From Stomoxys calcitrans (taxonomy: Eukaryota > Arthropoda > Insecta > Diptera > Muscidae), in contig NC_081552.1 of the NCBI RefSeq assembly GCF_963082655.1, forward strand, positions 199,624,781-199,688,780: a DNA stretch of 64,000 nucleotides, written 5' to 3'. A program made the position numbers and the translations under genes. Every line of letters starts with the position of its first letter. The stretch's first letter is position 1. The notes beneath the pieces are model-generated. The model saw only the letters and a list, made by a program, of their open reading frames with translations. It did not search any database and had not been told where the DNA came from. Below are positions 1 through 11,115 of this stretch, piece by piece.

Positions 1-146
1 ATATAGCTCCAATAGCATAACATTTCTTATTCATTATTCTTTGTTTGCCTAAAAAGAGATACCGTGCAAAGAACTCGACAAATGCGATACATGGTGGAGG
101 GTATATAAGATTCGGCCCGGCCGAACGTAACTTGCTCTTACTTGTT
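1..146 (+). mobile_element. Tail end of a palindrome-ended ~153-bp-repeat element
   Basis: This is the terminal block of a repeat element that enters the window from the left. It contains a palindrome, TTCGGCCCGGCCGAA, at 111-125, followed by a CTTACTTGTT end. The same ~130-bp block closes the elements ending near 21990 and 34446, which share AAAGAACTCGACAAATGCG or a close variant and a ...TATAAGATTCG run into the palindrome. It carries no coding sequence. Confidence 0.75.
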
Positions 147-1135
147 TTTTTTTTCTTTTTCACTTTCATTTGTCGCGTGAAGTATTTTTAAGGCAGCTTT
201 AATGGATTTAAGGTTAAAGTTGTTTGCTGTTTTTCTTGTTTGTTTCAATTGCCTTAGCTTGGGAAATATTTCATATGATGGAGGTGCATAGAGGCTGGTT
301 GTGGTTATTGCCAAAATTATTGGCGACATAGACTTGGACACGAAAACAAGATTATTAAGAATTTAATATTTTCCTTTATCGAAGACTTTTGGTAATGACT
401 TAATATTTTCCTTGTTCCGGATGTCCTGCTCGTCTCCTGCGGACATCTGCCAACGCGTTTCCCTGTATTGTGGCTGTACACTTAGGACAACACGGTTTGT
501 ATATCTCGGGTGCTCCGCACCCTTAACAGAATACCTTTCTTGGACCCATACAGTTTTGGTATGCATGACCTATTCCGGAACAATTTCAACCCATAGCAGA
601 GGCAAAGTAGCAGTAAGCGGCCGCTGGTTTAATGGCTCTGTCACCCATTTGATCACGCATACTACAAAGAACAAGCAGTGCCTTTATGCTTAGTATTTTC
701 CACATTACATTTTTTGCCCCAACTTTTCGCTCCAGTTGCTACTCAATGCATTTTAATTTGATTTATGCTAAATGTTTCCATTAAATTATGATAAGCATTG
801 GTAGGGATTTTTTTAAAGGTCTGGGGATAATGCCCCCCTTTTTCCATTTAAATCCAGTCTAACCTTTACTCTTAAGATAATTTTTTTTTTTTTCAAATCA
901 GAGAATTGTTTTTTTAGAAAAATCTAAATAAATTTCTTTTCTTTTGCAGGTAAGCAAATTTTTTATGGTTATAATTTTTAATGGTGACGCGTGAAGCCAG
1001 TATGGAGGTAAGCGAAGTATGGAGAATTCTTCAGCTCTTACAATGTATTTCATTAGATTTGTTATGGCATTCCCATACCCAGAGAAATTAGTCTGCTGAT
1101 ATCAGCAAACACTGTCTGCTGATATTAAATTAAGA
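147..1135. other. Unassigned AT-rich stretch
   Basis: Homopolymer-rich sequence with only short unrelated open frames; the largest, at 412-693, has no recognisable motif. I see no transposon ends, RNA gene or tandem array here. Confidence 0.5.
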
Positions 1136-1137
1136 GT

Positions 1138-1510
1138 TTTAAACCTTTAAGTCCTAACAGAACACTACGTGCAAAATTTCAGCCACATCAGACAAATTGC
1201 GGCTTGTAAGGACTCATGAAGTCAAATCGGGAGATTGGTTTATACGAGAGCTATATCAGGTTATAGATCAATCTGGACGGTACTTGGCGCAGTTTTTGGG
1301 AGTCATAACAGAACACCACATGCAAAATTTCAGCCCAAGCGGACAAAAATTGGGGCTTTCGAGAGATCGGTTTATATGGAAGCTAATCTAAATCTGCACA
1401 GACATCGATATTAAGTATCTGTACAAATTTTCAAGCGGCTGGCTTTACGCGTTCAACCGCTATTGTGATTTCGACAGAAGGACGGACGAACATGGCTAGA
1501 ACGACTTAAA
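1138..1510 (-). repeat. ~153-bp repeat subfamily A, about 2 units
   Basis: Reverse-orientation copies of the unit whose plus form reads GCTGCCATATAAACCGATCT, then CTTCTTGAGCC, then GATTTGGCTGAAATTTTGCA. The right side runs into the CCGTCCTTCTGTCGAAATC 'head' sequence characteristic of the complete elements seen elsewhere in this window. Confidence 0.75.
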
Positions 1511-1800
1511 ATGTCATGACGATCTGGACTTTATTCAACAGAAAGGGGTAGAGGTCTATCAAAACTCAAATTTCATAAAAAATCGGAGGAAATATGCTCC
1601 TTTCACAAGCAAAATACTCTATATCGGGAAATCGGTCTATATGGCAGCAATATCCAAATACGGTTCGATCTGGATGACATTCAACAAAAAGGTGTAAAGG
1701 GGTACCAAAGCTTACTGTTTCAAATTCTATCGAAATCGGATGATGAATGCTTCTTTTATAGGCTCAATACCCTACATCGGGAGATAGGTTTACATGTCCA
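1511..1800 (-). repeat. ~155-bp repeat subfamily D
   Basis: About two diverged units with a 'TCGGGAGATCGGTCTATATGGCAG'-type core and a 'GAAATCGGATGATGAATGCTTC' segment (fragments quoted approximately). They match, in the opposite orientation, the repeats inserted in a LINE at 40250-40747. They are related to, but distinct from, subfamily A. Confidence 0.6.
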
Positions 1801-1802
1801 CT

Positions 1803-2090
1803 TACTGAAGGACCAATGGTTGAGGTCATTCAGATGAACCTCCACCGGAGCGAGACAGCTACACACACCCAGATGGAGAATATTGGTAAGGGCATGATTC
1901 ATATTGCCTTAATTAAGGAGCCATGGATGATCTGGAATAAAAATTTCGGGACTGAACTATATTAACTACCAATTATTCTATGCTGATATGACAGGATGAC
2001 GGTGGAGTATACTTGGCATCACTCTATCTGCCTTTCGACTCTCCGAAACCGCCACTCACGTCGAAGTTGCAATCTCTTCATAACATAGCG
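1803..2090 (+). mobile_element. LINE endonuclease (APE-type) N-terminal fragment
   Basis: One plus frame reads MVEVIQMNLHRSETATH and continues to IALIKEPWM. This matches the start of apurinic-like endonucleases of insect non-LTR retrotransposons, where INLHRS and ALIQEPW are typical (family knowledge). After a frame change at about 1990 a further frame reads DDGGVYLASLYLPFDSP, like the ASxYLPFD block of the same domain. The catalytic Glu of the EPW motif is kept, but the frame is broken and the rest of the domain is missing, so it is a dead 5' piece. It abuts subfamily D repeats upstream. Confidence 0.7.
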
Positions 2091-2904
2091 TAGCGTGGAG
2101 CGTAGCGTGAATCATCTTTCGAAATCATCTCAGAAAATAATCTCATCTCAAGAATACAGTTTGCAAACCAGTTTTTCTTATATATTTTGCTTAAAAAATT
2201 TCCATTTTACCCATTTAAGTGCTTAATGGAACCCTCCAAAAAAATGACTCATCTCTTCATAACTACCTTAGGTAAGCAATATAGGAAGTCCTTAAATTCT
2301 GTTTTCTTCCTCCCATTCCAACCAATTATCTAATAGAGACACTATAAAGTTGAATTAATACCACACCTAATGTATGACTTATTCTCAAATTAGTTAACAT
2401 TTTTAGGTTTCGCCTTCGATTTTCTCAACCATTGTTCATGTATAGTCATGAATAATTAAATGCGTATGCATTTCCTACCATTACATTATTTCCTAAACTA
2501 CTTTGAAAGTTTTTTTCCCTTGCCTACTATAGCTGTAGCCCTCCAAATATCCTCGTTCGTTTACTCATTTTGTGCATCGTTGCTTGGCTAAATGAAGTGG
2601 CCACTTGTCGAGCTTTATATTGGCAACATTTAACATAAAATATTGCTTTCAGGGAATATGGCTAAGGAGTACTTAATGTTAAGTAGCATTTCACAGCATA
2701 CCACCATATTTCCAAGCTTGCTCACTCTGTGCTCCAATTACTGAATATTAGCTAAAGTTCTTTAATTTTGTTTCCTCCTCTATTCCTTTCTCAGCTAGTG
2801 CCACAATTGAAGTGGCAATGTCCATATTGATTACTGTATATCAGCTTGCTCTTGTGACTTTCTTCAAGGACTTAAGTTAATTAGAAGAAGAAAAAGAATA
2901 TTCA
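2091..2904. other. Unassigned AT-rich stretch
   Basis: Apart from a small local duplication of GCGTAGCGTG near 2088-2112, I see no gene, element end or array. It is probably intergenic or intronic DNA. Confidence 0.5.
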
Positions 2905-3308
2905 AATTGGATTTTGCACGTAGTGTTTTGGTATCACTTCCAACAACTACGCTAAGTATGGTTTAAATCGGTCCATGTTTTAATATAGCTGCCATATAAA
3001 CCAATCTTGGGTCTTGACTTCTTGAGCCACTAGAGGGCGCTATTCTTATCCGATTTAACTGAATTTTTGCACGAAGTGTTTCGGCAGCACTTCCAACAAC
3101 TGTGCTAAGTATGATTCAAATCGGTATAGAACCTGACATAGCTGCCATATAAACCGATCTGGGATCTTGACTTCTTGAACCTTTAGAGGGCGCAATTCTC
3201 ATCCGATTTGGCTGGAATTTTGTACAACGACTTCGTGCCTAATATGGTCTTAATCGATCAATAGCTTGATACAGCTCCCATATAAACCTATCTTCCGCTT
3301 TTGCTTCT
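2905..3308 (+). repeat. ~153-bp repeat subfamily A, about 2.6 units
   Basis: Plus-orientation units with recurring GCTGCCATATAAACC, CTTGAGCCACTAGAGGGCGC and CTTCCAACAACTGTGCTAAG blocks. No element ends are visible. The right side joins a minus-strand LINE fragment. Confidence 0.8.
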
Positions 3309-3428
3309 TGATAGAAATGTATTCCAACCGCCTCGATCTTCTGCGCTCCTTCTATGACACCAAGTTTCGAGGTGTCTCCCACAATCTTTCCATCGGATTT
3401 CTGGTCGTCCCGGTTTGCGTGCATTAAA
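3309..3428 (-). mobile_element. LINE C-terminal fragment ('GDTSKLGV' type)
   Basis: The minus strand encodes ...RDDQKSDGKIVGDTSKLGV followed by a degenerate tail. This parallels the better copies at 3597-4140 and 7945-8092, which share the sequence up to RMSAEDRGAWNAIL. Those copies show that it is the C-terminus of a non-LTR retrotransposon polyprotein. This copy is truncated and mutated. Confidence 0.65.
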
Positions 3429-3602
3429 TTGGACCATTATCGTCTTGTGAACAGGCATATTTTAGTTTTCTCTGGGTTAACATTGAAATCCCTTGGTCTT
3501 GCCCAGTCGTGACATCTGCAAGACCCTTTCGGCCCTTCTGCATAGCGGATTCGGATCCTTAGTCCTTAGAAGTATTATAACATTGTTTGCGTAGCAGATG
3601 GT
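3425..3602 (-). mobile_element. LINE reverse transcriptase catalytic-region fragment
   Basis: The minus strand reads ICYANNVIILLRTKDPNPL, then CRRAERVLQM and, after a shift, NVNPEKTKICLFTRR. This matches the RT block around the YADD active site and the following NPxKTxxxLFTR motif of RNase H-bearing insect LINEs. The catalytic YADD is YANN here, so the second Asp pair is lost. It is a dead fragment between two pieces of a different LINE type. Confidence 0.7.
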
Positions 3603-4140
3603 TCAAAGCCCTCCTCAGTCTTACTTTTACTTACTTTACTTTAATCGGCTATGACAGAATATTTGTTCTAATAGCCGAACGTAGAATAGCGTTCCAAGCG
3701 CCTCGATCTTCTGCGCTCATTCTAAAATCTCTGACACCAAGTTTCGAGGTGTCTCCCACAATCTTTCCATCGGATTTCCGGTCATCCCGCTTTGCGTGTA
3801 CCACTGTGTTTGCCTTCAAAAGACTTCTTTGCTGGAGGTTCTTCATCCATTCTGACAACATGAGCTAGCCAACGCAACCGTATTTTGATACGATTAACCA
3901 TTCTAACGTCGTTATAAAGGTCAAGCAGTTCATGGCTCATACGACGCCGATACTCTCCATCAAAGAAAACTGGTCCAAACTGGTTGTTCGTTGAATAAGG
4001 GTGACAGAAATCCCCATAGCAGCTGCGTGTTTGCGAGCCGAATGCTAGGAAGAACGTACCACTGACTTCCTCACTCTTCCTCACGATATTTTTCGCAGTT
4101 TTGATGGTCCGCTGAAATCCATTTCTAGTCTTCCACACTC
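3597..4140 (-). mobile_element. LINE C-terminal region ('RLRWLAHVVRM' type)
   Basis: The minus strand encodes MSHELLDLYNDVRMVNRIKI followed by RLRWLAHVVRMDEEPPAKK, then GKIVGDTSKLGVRDFRM and AEDRGAWNAIL. The RLRWLGHV-RM signature marks the C-terminal part of several insect LINEs (RTE/BovB-like or related; clade not resolved). Two frames are needed, so it is a pseudogene. The 3' tail on the minus strand is a short run of TAAG repeats (about 3622-3650), a microsatellite tail rather than poly(A). The RT relic at 9990-10500 may be the same family. Confidence 0.75.
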
Positions 4141-4309
4141 CCGAGCTGAGTTAACCCACGACATAATCGATTTACGACCCGAAACGAGTCTGTGAGAAGC
4201 AATTTGAAAGCGAGCGCTGAAGGCCTTTGCGCAGCAACAAGTGAGCGACCGTTAGAAAAGAAGCTCTCGACGGCGGAGGGCCGCTGCTACCTAGGCTAGA
4301 GCATGATGG
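4141..4309. other. GC-richer segment next to LINE C-terminus
   Basis: Less AT-rich than its surroundings and possibly the upstream continuation of the minus-strand LINE. No motif is clear enough to assign. Confidence 0.3.
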
Positions 4310-4745
4310 CTCTTGGACCAGCTCGGTCCAGATTTTGATATTGCTGTCATATAGACCGATACGCCGATTTAGGGTCTTAGGCCCATAAAAGCCACATTTA
4401 TTATCCGATTTTGCTGAAATTTGGGACAGTGAGTTCTGTTAGGCCCTTCGACATCCCACTTGAATGTGGATCAGCTCGGTCCAAATTTAGATATAGCTGC
4501 CATATAGACCGATCTTTCGATTCAAGGTCTTGGGCCCATAAAAGTCGCATGTGTTGTCCGATTATGTCAAAATTTGGGACAGTGAGTTGTGTTAAGCCCC
4601 TTGACATCATTTTGCAATTTGGCCCAGATCGGTCCAGATTTGCATATAGCTGCCATATAGACCGATCTCTCGATTTAAGGTTTTGGACCCATAAGATGTG
4701 CATTTATTGTCCGATGTCGTCAAAATTTGGGACAGTGAGTTAAGT
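4310..4745 (+). repeat. ~153-bp repeat subfamily A1, about 2.8 units
   Basis: Units carry TAGCTGCCATATAGACCGAT, 'TTTGGGACAGTGAGTT' and 'GGCCCATAAAA' blocks at ~153-bp spacing. This is the same subfamily as the two large arrays at 12.2-14.3 kb and 42.4-44.4 kb, in the opposite orientation. The open frames here on both strands (100-110 codons) simply run through the array. Confidence 0.85.
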
Positions 4746-4920
4746 CAGGTGGCCCAACCCTGTATAATTGCTGCCAAGTTTTTACATAAGTCTCATACTC
4801 CACCCTCCAATGCCTTTCATTTGAATCTCATGTTGACCCGATTAGTCTTCATATCCATTCCTCAACATCAAATTTGGATATCCGATTCATATATTTAGGG
4901 TACTAGAAGGATTCAAAAGA
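4746..4920 (+). repeat. Diverged ~132-bp repeat (family B) piece
   Basis: Contains TGCCTTTCATTTGAATCTCA and 'AAATTTGGATATCCGATTCATAT', which are the diagnostic blocks of the family B arrays at 17-19 kb and 26-28 kb. Confidence 0.5.
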
Positions 4921-6240
4921 AAGTCTGCTTAGATTTGGTGTTTTTGAATAATGTGATAAGGTTGCCAATCTCCCCCTCAAAGTTTTTTTCATAGAGAATT
5001 TAAGATTTTCTATAATAATAAAATTTCGTCAATATTTTCCAGTAGAATTAAATTTCTGGAAAATTTTGTTTTACACAAAATCTCCTTAAAAATTTTGTTC
5101 TTTGGCTATTTTGCCCTCAAAACATGCCGTCATCTTTATGAGCGGTCCAAACAACCAAAGCCGCCTCATTTCTCTCAAGTTAAATGTCACAAAGGATTCT
5201 TGCAGGATTCATCAGTGATGCTTAGGCGAAATGTGAGTTTGTCTATTACGAATGAATTCCTCAGCTCTGAGTCGTTCACCAGTAACGAACTCTGTATCCC
5301 TGCTTGCTTCTTGCCATACATAGAAAAAATTGTCAAATAACAAGGACAATACTCACTAAGGCTACTACATTGTGCACCCTCATGAACAACACAAATAAAC
5401 CTGATCTATAGGAAAGGAAATACTGACAATCATTCTAGGCTGTTGGCTTGTTCGTTTGCCTCTGCCAACAACATTTTGAACTACAATCTTTGGTAGGTCA
5501 CACAAAACTGCAACAACTATTGTTGCAACAACAGCAAGAATTTAAAAGCAACTTTACCAACTATTGGTCATCATTGTCGGTTTTTGGGGGTAAGCTATAC
5601 ATCGAATTGCGTTTAGACCACAATTTTCCGGTTGACGCACATTTGTAACATTTCCAATGGCTTTGAGTTGCTGTGAAGGCTTGGACATGTATTGTGAAGC
5701 CTTGGACATGTACGAGTACTCGAAACATCGGCCACACATTTTGTTAGGTGAAAAGCAATGTGGCATAAATAATAAAATGGCCGAAAATATTTTAACAAAA
5801 CATTTGAACAAAAACTTTGAATGGCAGGTTATTTCTCGAGAAAAGAAAGCCATTTAGATTAGATTTATCACTGTTCCCTCACTTGCCACTTTGATGGTTG
5901 AATAAAAGTTTTCAAACTTTCTGGATTGAGTCCTCTAAATTTCTCCAACGCCTGAAATAAATAGGAACGAACCTAGTATCTTTATCCTATAATGACTAAA
6001 GGCCGGATTACTTTTTTCCGCGATGTCACTTTCATGACACCAGCGACAGATATCCTCATTTCTTAGACCAATGTGAATCATGTGTGTTCTTAGCTTATTG
6101 TGCCCTGTAAGAATTTCTAAAACTCCTCCTTAAATCGCATCTACGATATTTCGACACAAGCGTTCATCCCACAGTTGTTTCGTCGCTGTTGCGTTCCATC
6201 TGCTAAACTACATTTCTTTATAACGCAACCTGAGCCTGTA
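4921..6240. other. Unassigned stretch
   Basis: From 4970 to 5100 there are AAATTTT-rich phrases (for example TTCTGGAAAATTTTG) resembling single copies of the minisatellite motif seen at 31-32 kb and 37-38 kb. The rest, including a CAA/CAG-rich piece at 5510-5545, shows no convincing gene. The open frames here are under 100 codons and have no motif. Confidence 0.4.
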
Positions 6241-7690
6241 ATAAATATGTAAAAGAGGCAGGTGAATATTCGTTATCGAAATCTTGGGAAGATTTGCAAC
6301 CTCTCTCGCAAGCAAATCCGCCTTCTGATTACCTGTCATATCCTTATAATCAGGGACCCAACACAAGGTTAGCCTGTGGTGCCTGTGTGGTTGCTCCAGA
6401 GATTGACAGAAATTTGTACAGCGTCTTAGTTCCGATACTCACACCCATAAGAGCCTTAAAAGCTGCCTGACTATCGCTAAATATCCGACCGGTCGACATG
6501 TATTTCTCCGCAGCCATGATAATCGCAAAGTCCTCCGCCTGGAAGATGCTGCAATCGTCCCTTAACCTATGGGAGACATCCAACCATAGTTCCACGCATT
6601 GTATTCCACAACCGGTTCCACTATCCATCTGTAAAGACATTGAAATCCCCAAGACTGATCCGCCCTTTCTGCCACTCCGCCAAGTTAGGTATTAGCATAT
6701 ACAACTTCCTGTCCACAATATCGTCTCTCGCCAGGCAGTCAGTTTGAAGGTCAGTCATAGCCCCGTCGAGTATACCTGCATGTCTTCGAAGCTGCACAGG
6801 TAGTGACAGCCTTAACAGTGTAATCTCGGCCGATTTCCTGACGTATAGGTCAATCGGCTGTACACCTAGCAACACCACCAAGGATCTTATCGCAGTAGTA
6901 CTCATAGCCCCACTTATAAATTTCACTCTATGCAGGTCTCGACGCAAACGCAGTCAGCAATCACCGCACGTGGCAACCGCGTGGCATGCAACGCGTAGTT
7001 AGTCAGCGACCACCAAACGTGGCATTCATAGGTCAGAATTATCCCCACCACCGCCGAGTACAACCAGTGCATCAATCTAGGCCGCAGACACTATCTACGA
7101 GCAATAAGCCTCTGGGACGAATAGAGAGCAGCGAAAGCCTTCCTTATCCCAAACTCTCCATTCAAGCTTCAATTCGACTTACTATCCAGAATAACTCCCA
7201 AAATCTCTAGCCGAGCTTTACAGACTCAAAGTTGTTTGCTGCAAACTCGGCAGTCTGAACTCAGGCACCTTTCTCTTTCTCGTGAACAACGCTAACTCAT
7301 TTTCCTGACATTAACCGCTACAGCACACTCTGTAGCCCAAGAAGACGTGGCCCTAAGAGCAGTATGCAGAAACCCAGACAAAGTATACAGGAAATTTCCG
7401 TTGGCTAGAATAACTAGGCCGTCAGCATAAGCATATACCTTGACCCCTATGATCCGAAGTCTACATAGAATCTCGTTGACCACATTCATTCTAGTAGTGG
7501 AGAACTTACCCAACTCTGTGGCGTGGCCCTGTTCCCATTTACCTTCACCCAATTGGCCCCAATGCTGCAGAAGCCTACTCATTATCCACCCAGTAATACC
7601 ATTCTCCATACCCCATTACCAGAGCCGCGCCTATGGCAGACGCTTGAACAAGTCCCTTCAATATCGAGAAACACTGGCAACGCGAAATCC
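6240..7690 (-). mobile_element. RNase H-bearing LINE (RT, connection, RNase H), degenerate
   Basis: Read on the minus strand, 7609-7292 carries an RT block ending NEILCRLRIIGVKVYAYADG and continuing LVILAN. The catalytic YADD is changed to YADG. At 6985-6621 lies the post-RT segment, with ISGAMSTTAI and VQPIDLYVRKSAEITLL. RNase H follows, with FTDGS, AEDFAIIMAAEKYM and IFSDSQAAFKAL (about 6650-6440), then a trace of GNQKADLLAREV near 6310. RNase H after RT places it in the I/R1/LOA-like group (family knowledge). Several frameshifts and stops show that it is dead. Confidence 0.85.
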
Positions 7691-7691
7691 T

Positions 7692-7935
7692 TAAACTGAA
7701 GAGTTCTCTCTAGAAGATGGCTGCCTCGCGCTTAATCTGTATGTCAATGAGTCGGATATCTAGAATAGTCTCCAGTGCCCTAGTGGGCGTTGTCTTCATC
7801 GCTTCGCTCATGTCCTTATGTTGCACTTTTTCTTCATAGCAGTCCACCAATCTACTGAGGCTAATTGGTTTGAGCAAAAATAGAAACATGGTTGGTTGAA
7901 TTGTAGGCAACAAAAATATTAAACAGTTTTCTAAG
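7692..7935 (-). mobile_element. Second LINE post-RT fragment
   Basis: The minus strand reads LVDCYEEKVQHKDMSEAMKT and continues TTPTRALETILDIRLIDIQI. This is the segment that should follow RT, yet here it lies upstream of the RT block at 7292-7609. It is therefore a separate copy or a rearranged piece of the neighbouring RNase H-bearing LINE. Confidence 0.7.
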
Positions 7936-7939
7936 TTAT

Positions 7940-8110
7940 GCGGGAAGACCAAAAGCCCGATGGAAAGATCAAGTTGTGGGAGACACCTCGAAACTTGGTG
8001 TCAGAGATTTTAGAATGAGCGCAGAAGATCGAGGCGCTTGGAACGCTATTCTACGTTCGGCTAGTGGAAGAAATATTCTGTCATAGCCAATTAAAGTAAG
8101 TAAGTCTAAG
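7940..8110 (+). mobile_element. LINE C-terminus and 3' tail ('GDTSKLGV' type)
   Basis: The plus frame from 7944 reads GRPKARWKDQVVGDTSKLGV, then RDFRMSAEDRGAWNAILRSA, and ends at a TAG stop near 8086. Then comes CCAATTAAAGTAAGTAAGT, a short TAAG-type tail. It is the clean C-terminus of the element also found broken at 3309-3428 and 3597-4140. It is only about 48 codons long, so it is a severely 5'-truncated insertion. Confidence 0.8.
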
Positions 8111-8500
8111 TTATGCTTCGCCGATTCCTTTTTATGTAAAATGGAAAATGGCGCCCAACGTAGAAAATTGTTTAAAGTAGCCAAGCCGTAACATTACCAT
8201 AAGAATACGTAAGACAAATATTCCGCTAATTGGTGCTCTATTTCGTCTTAATCGGAATAACCGAGTGCCTCATTGGGCGCCAGAAAATGGATTCTATGAA
8301 ACTGGCGCCCAACGAGGCGATCAGCTATAGCATTACTACTACAACAATTACTTAGAAAAATATTTCGATTGTGGCTGCCCTAGTTGGCCTTGGTTGGAAT
8401 AGTTGAGCGCCTTGCTGGGTGCCAAAAAAAAAATGCATTTTATAGAAGTGGCGCCCAACTAGGATCGCGTCTATAGCAACTACCCAATAATGTTTGGCAA
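8111..8500. repeat. Imperfect ~150-bp tandem repeat with TGGCGCCCAAC boxes
   Basis: TGGCGCCCAAC occurs at 8149, 8303 and 8449, spaced 154 and 146 bp. Copies 1 and 2 are followed by CG(T/A)(A/G)G-type sequence, and reverse-related GGGCGCCA or GGGTGCCA boxes precede copies 2 and 3. The repeats are diverged. The box resembles a tRNA-Lys primer-binding site, but no LTR accompanies it. Confidence 0.6.
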
Positions 8501-9545
8501 ACTAATCTTTGGTGGAATGTTATTTCTTGTTGATGCCCAGCTGGTTGAGATGGTCCGCAAAAGGCGAGATTCGATATCCAGAGACAGTCTCTAATGTGTT
8601 CTTGCTATGACTAACCACTATTACCTACCCTTACCTTTCATCTCACACCTGCCACCACTTTTGAAGACAACATTGCATTAAATCGTGTTCAGCCAACTAT
8701 TTTTAGGGTATGGCTCTCAATTTAAAAAAAAAAAAAACTCCTTAGTACTTTTTTCACATCATCAGCCAAATATTTGGTCACTCTGCATTCCTGTATTTAA
8801 ATCACGTACATGACATTTTGGATGTGGGTTTATTGTGTCCAGTGAATAAGTTTCTTAGTTCAACTATACATAAATCTAGGATAACAACGCAACTATATTG
8901 GCAAGGGCCATACCAAGGATGCTTGGAAAGAGTTAGAGTAGCAATGAATTCCACTTCAATAGATGATGGTTGGCATTTGACTCATGGCATGCTGTAAAGT
9001 GATGTACAATATTACCTAGAAATCCCTAATGGGATGGCTTGAGGTTTTATAGACCACATCAAATGTATAGTGAGACCTGAATCCTTTGACTATATGTTAA
9101 CTTCAGGGACATGGCAAAGAATACTCAACATACATATGAAAGTGTTACAATATTGACAATTAAGTTCTTCAATATTGGATTTCTAAAGTTGTACTTGACC
9201 ATATTTTTATTTATTTATTTTTTTTTTTTGTTGAAATTCTTACTTAGGATTCTTTGTGAGCACAGAATTTGATTGACTGACTTCACTCTGATGAAATGGA
9301 AATTTTTATTTTGACAAAGGACATGGTTACTAATGTCTATGAATGTTTTGAAATTAACATGATTTTTTTTTTCGAAACGGTTGAACTATAGGAATTTTAG
9401 AAAAAGAAAAGAAAAGTAAGACCTGTTTACCAAAATGACATTTTTACTGTTGAGTTGCAGTCAATACTAAAAAACGTTCATAAAATGTGGTTTACTTTGC
9501 AATTCTAAATATTTAAGTTTATGCAATAAACGTTGGGCCTTTGAC
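8500..9545. other. Unassigned AT-rich stretch
   Basis: Contains poly(A) (about 8727-8740) and poly(T) (about 9217-9230) runs. I see no gene, tandem array or element end. Confidence 0.5.
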
Positions 9546-9815
9546 ATTGAATGCATGGGCTTGAATCCTGTCGAGAACATAGGAAAAAAACATCAGCGGT
9601 TTTTATCCTCTCACATGCTGGGCACATTTGTTAGTCAAGATGGGTCGGCAGAGGAAAATCTCAAGGAGGTTTACTCTCTCCTCTACTCTTCTTTATAAAG
9701 GAAAAGCCTTCTCATCGAACATGAATCGGACATCACTCATTGATATGTGAGAAAGTTGCCCCTGTTTCTAAGTGGAAAGTAAATGGGCAAAGTTTCGTTT
9801 GCATTTGCATTCCAC
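9546..9815 (+). mobile_element. tRNA-derived SINE, old diverged copy
   Basis: Contains GGGCTTGAATCCTGTCGAGA (degenerate B box), CATCAGCGGTTTTTATCCTCT and 'GAATCGGACATCACTCATTGATATGTGAGAA', the SINE body and tail found in at least nine other places here. The head with the A box is unrecognisable. Confidence 0.7.
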
Positions 9816-9989
9816 CACCTTCGTCTTTCGAATTCATTCAAATTGATGAAATTTAGAAAACTAATTTTTTTTAGATCCATTATCTTTCATCGGTTTAAGT
9901 GTCTGGGGCAAGGCGGAGTTATCCCAATCGAAGTCCGCCGAGCGGGCATGTAGTCCTATCAATCAATATGTGATTAAAAGGCAAGTTAT

Positions 9990-10500
9990 TGGGGAGTAGT
10001 GAACGATATCATGCTGAGGATATGGAAAGAACATTTTACCCAACTGCTAGTGTTCGATGTTGGCGGCGAAGAGGATACCGCAAAACCAATCCCTAATGAT
10101 GGTATAGAATGTTTACCTCCTAGTCAGAATGTGGTTCAAGTAGCAGTGACCCGACTAAAGAACAACAAGGCAGCAGGTGCCGACGGGTTACCCGCTGAAC
10201 TATTTAAGACCGGAGGCGACACGCTGATAAGGCATATGCATCAGCTTATTTGCGCAATCTGGCTAGAAGAACGCATACCCGATGATTGGAAACTCAGCAT
10301 ACTATGTCCCGTACACATATACTCTTGCATACTCTCGAGCGTACTGTGTGAAGGATTAAAACCTAAAGTCAATGAGATAATTGGGCCCTATCAATGCAGC
10401 TTTAGACCTGGTAAATCCACCCTAGACCACACTGCGCCAAATACTGGAAAAGACCCGAGAAGGACTTTTCCAGTAAGGGAAATCAAGGTTAGCGTTTATT
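9990..10500 (+). mobile_element. Non-LTR reverse transcriptase fragment
   Basis: A 179-codon frame (9999-10538) carries LKNNKAAGADGLPAELFKTG, then CAIWLEERIPDDWKLSILCP. The text then jumps directly to ILSSVLCEGLKPKVNEIIGP and YQCSFRPGKST. These are consecutive N-terminal RT motifs of RTE/jockey-like insect LINEs. Between 'ILCPV' and 'ILSSVL' about 20 family residues are missing, indicating an internal deletion. Downstream the frame slips (NTGKDPRRTF) and no catalytic YADD follows. WKEHFTQLL just before the RT core is the usual linker. It is a dead relic, cut off by repeat sequence after 10505. Confidence 0.85.
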
Positions 10501-10539
10501 TATTATTTTCTTGCAGAGAAAACAAATTTAGCTGCTGAG

Positions 10540-11115
10540 TTCAAAGCGATTTTGGATTTTATAAAAATTTGCAGAGTTATTGATGTTTGAAAATCGAAGA
10601 TGCCATCCGGATGCGTCTTGGGCTTGCGAAGGATATAGTTGCCAGATCTTCAAAAAAACACATTTATTATCGATTTCGCTTAAAAATTTTAGAGAGAATT
10701 GCATTAGACCCCTCGACATTCTTGACGAACATAGTCCAGATTAGTTCTTATTTGGATATGGCTGACTTATATATCGATCTACCGATTTACAATCGTAAGT
10801 CCATAAATGGAACGTTTGTTATATGATTTCGCTGATTTTTGTTATAGAATGTTATATTGGACCCCCATTACATCCTTGCCGAGTACGTTTCGTTCGACCA
10901 ATTTGGATATATTTAGCTTCCATATAGACCAATTTTTGCGGTCTGGGGACATGGTTCCTTAAAAAGAGTATTTTTATTCCATTGCGATGAAATTTAGAAT
11001 ATTCACACTTGTATTAGACCTCTCGATATTCATGCCCCCATCCCACATGACGAATTTTTAATTTTTTTCTTGAAATTTGGTACAGCAGCCATCAGCAGTC
11101 TTAATCAATGTGATC
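10540..11115 (+). repeat. Diverged ~153-bp-type repeats
   Basis: Degenerate units with ACACATTTATTATCGATTTCG, TAGACCCCTCGACATTCTTG and ATATGGCTGACTTATATATC. They resemble subfamily A1 but are much more diverged, so this is an old array. Confidence 0.55.

Noticed and set aside
8149..8459. LTR retrotransposon primer-binding site
   Set aside because: The box is repeated three times in tandem, with no TG...CA LTR pair, polypurine tract or gag/pol frame nearby.
9999..10538. Intact 179-codon host gene
   Set aside because: The sequence is a reverse-transcriptase N-terminus with an internal deletion and frame slip; it is a retrotransposon relic.
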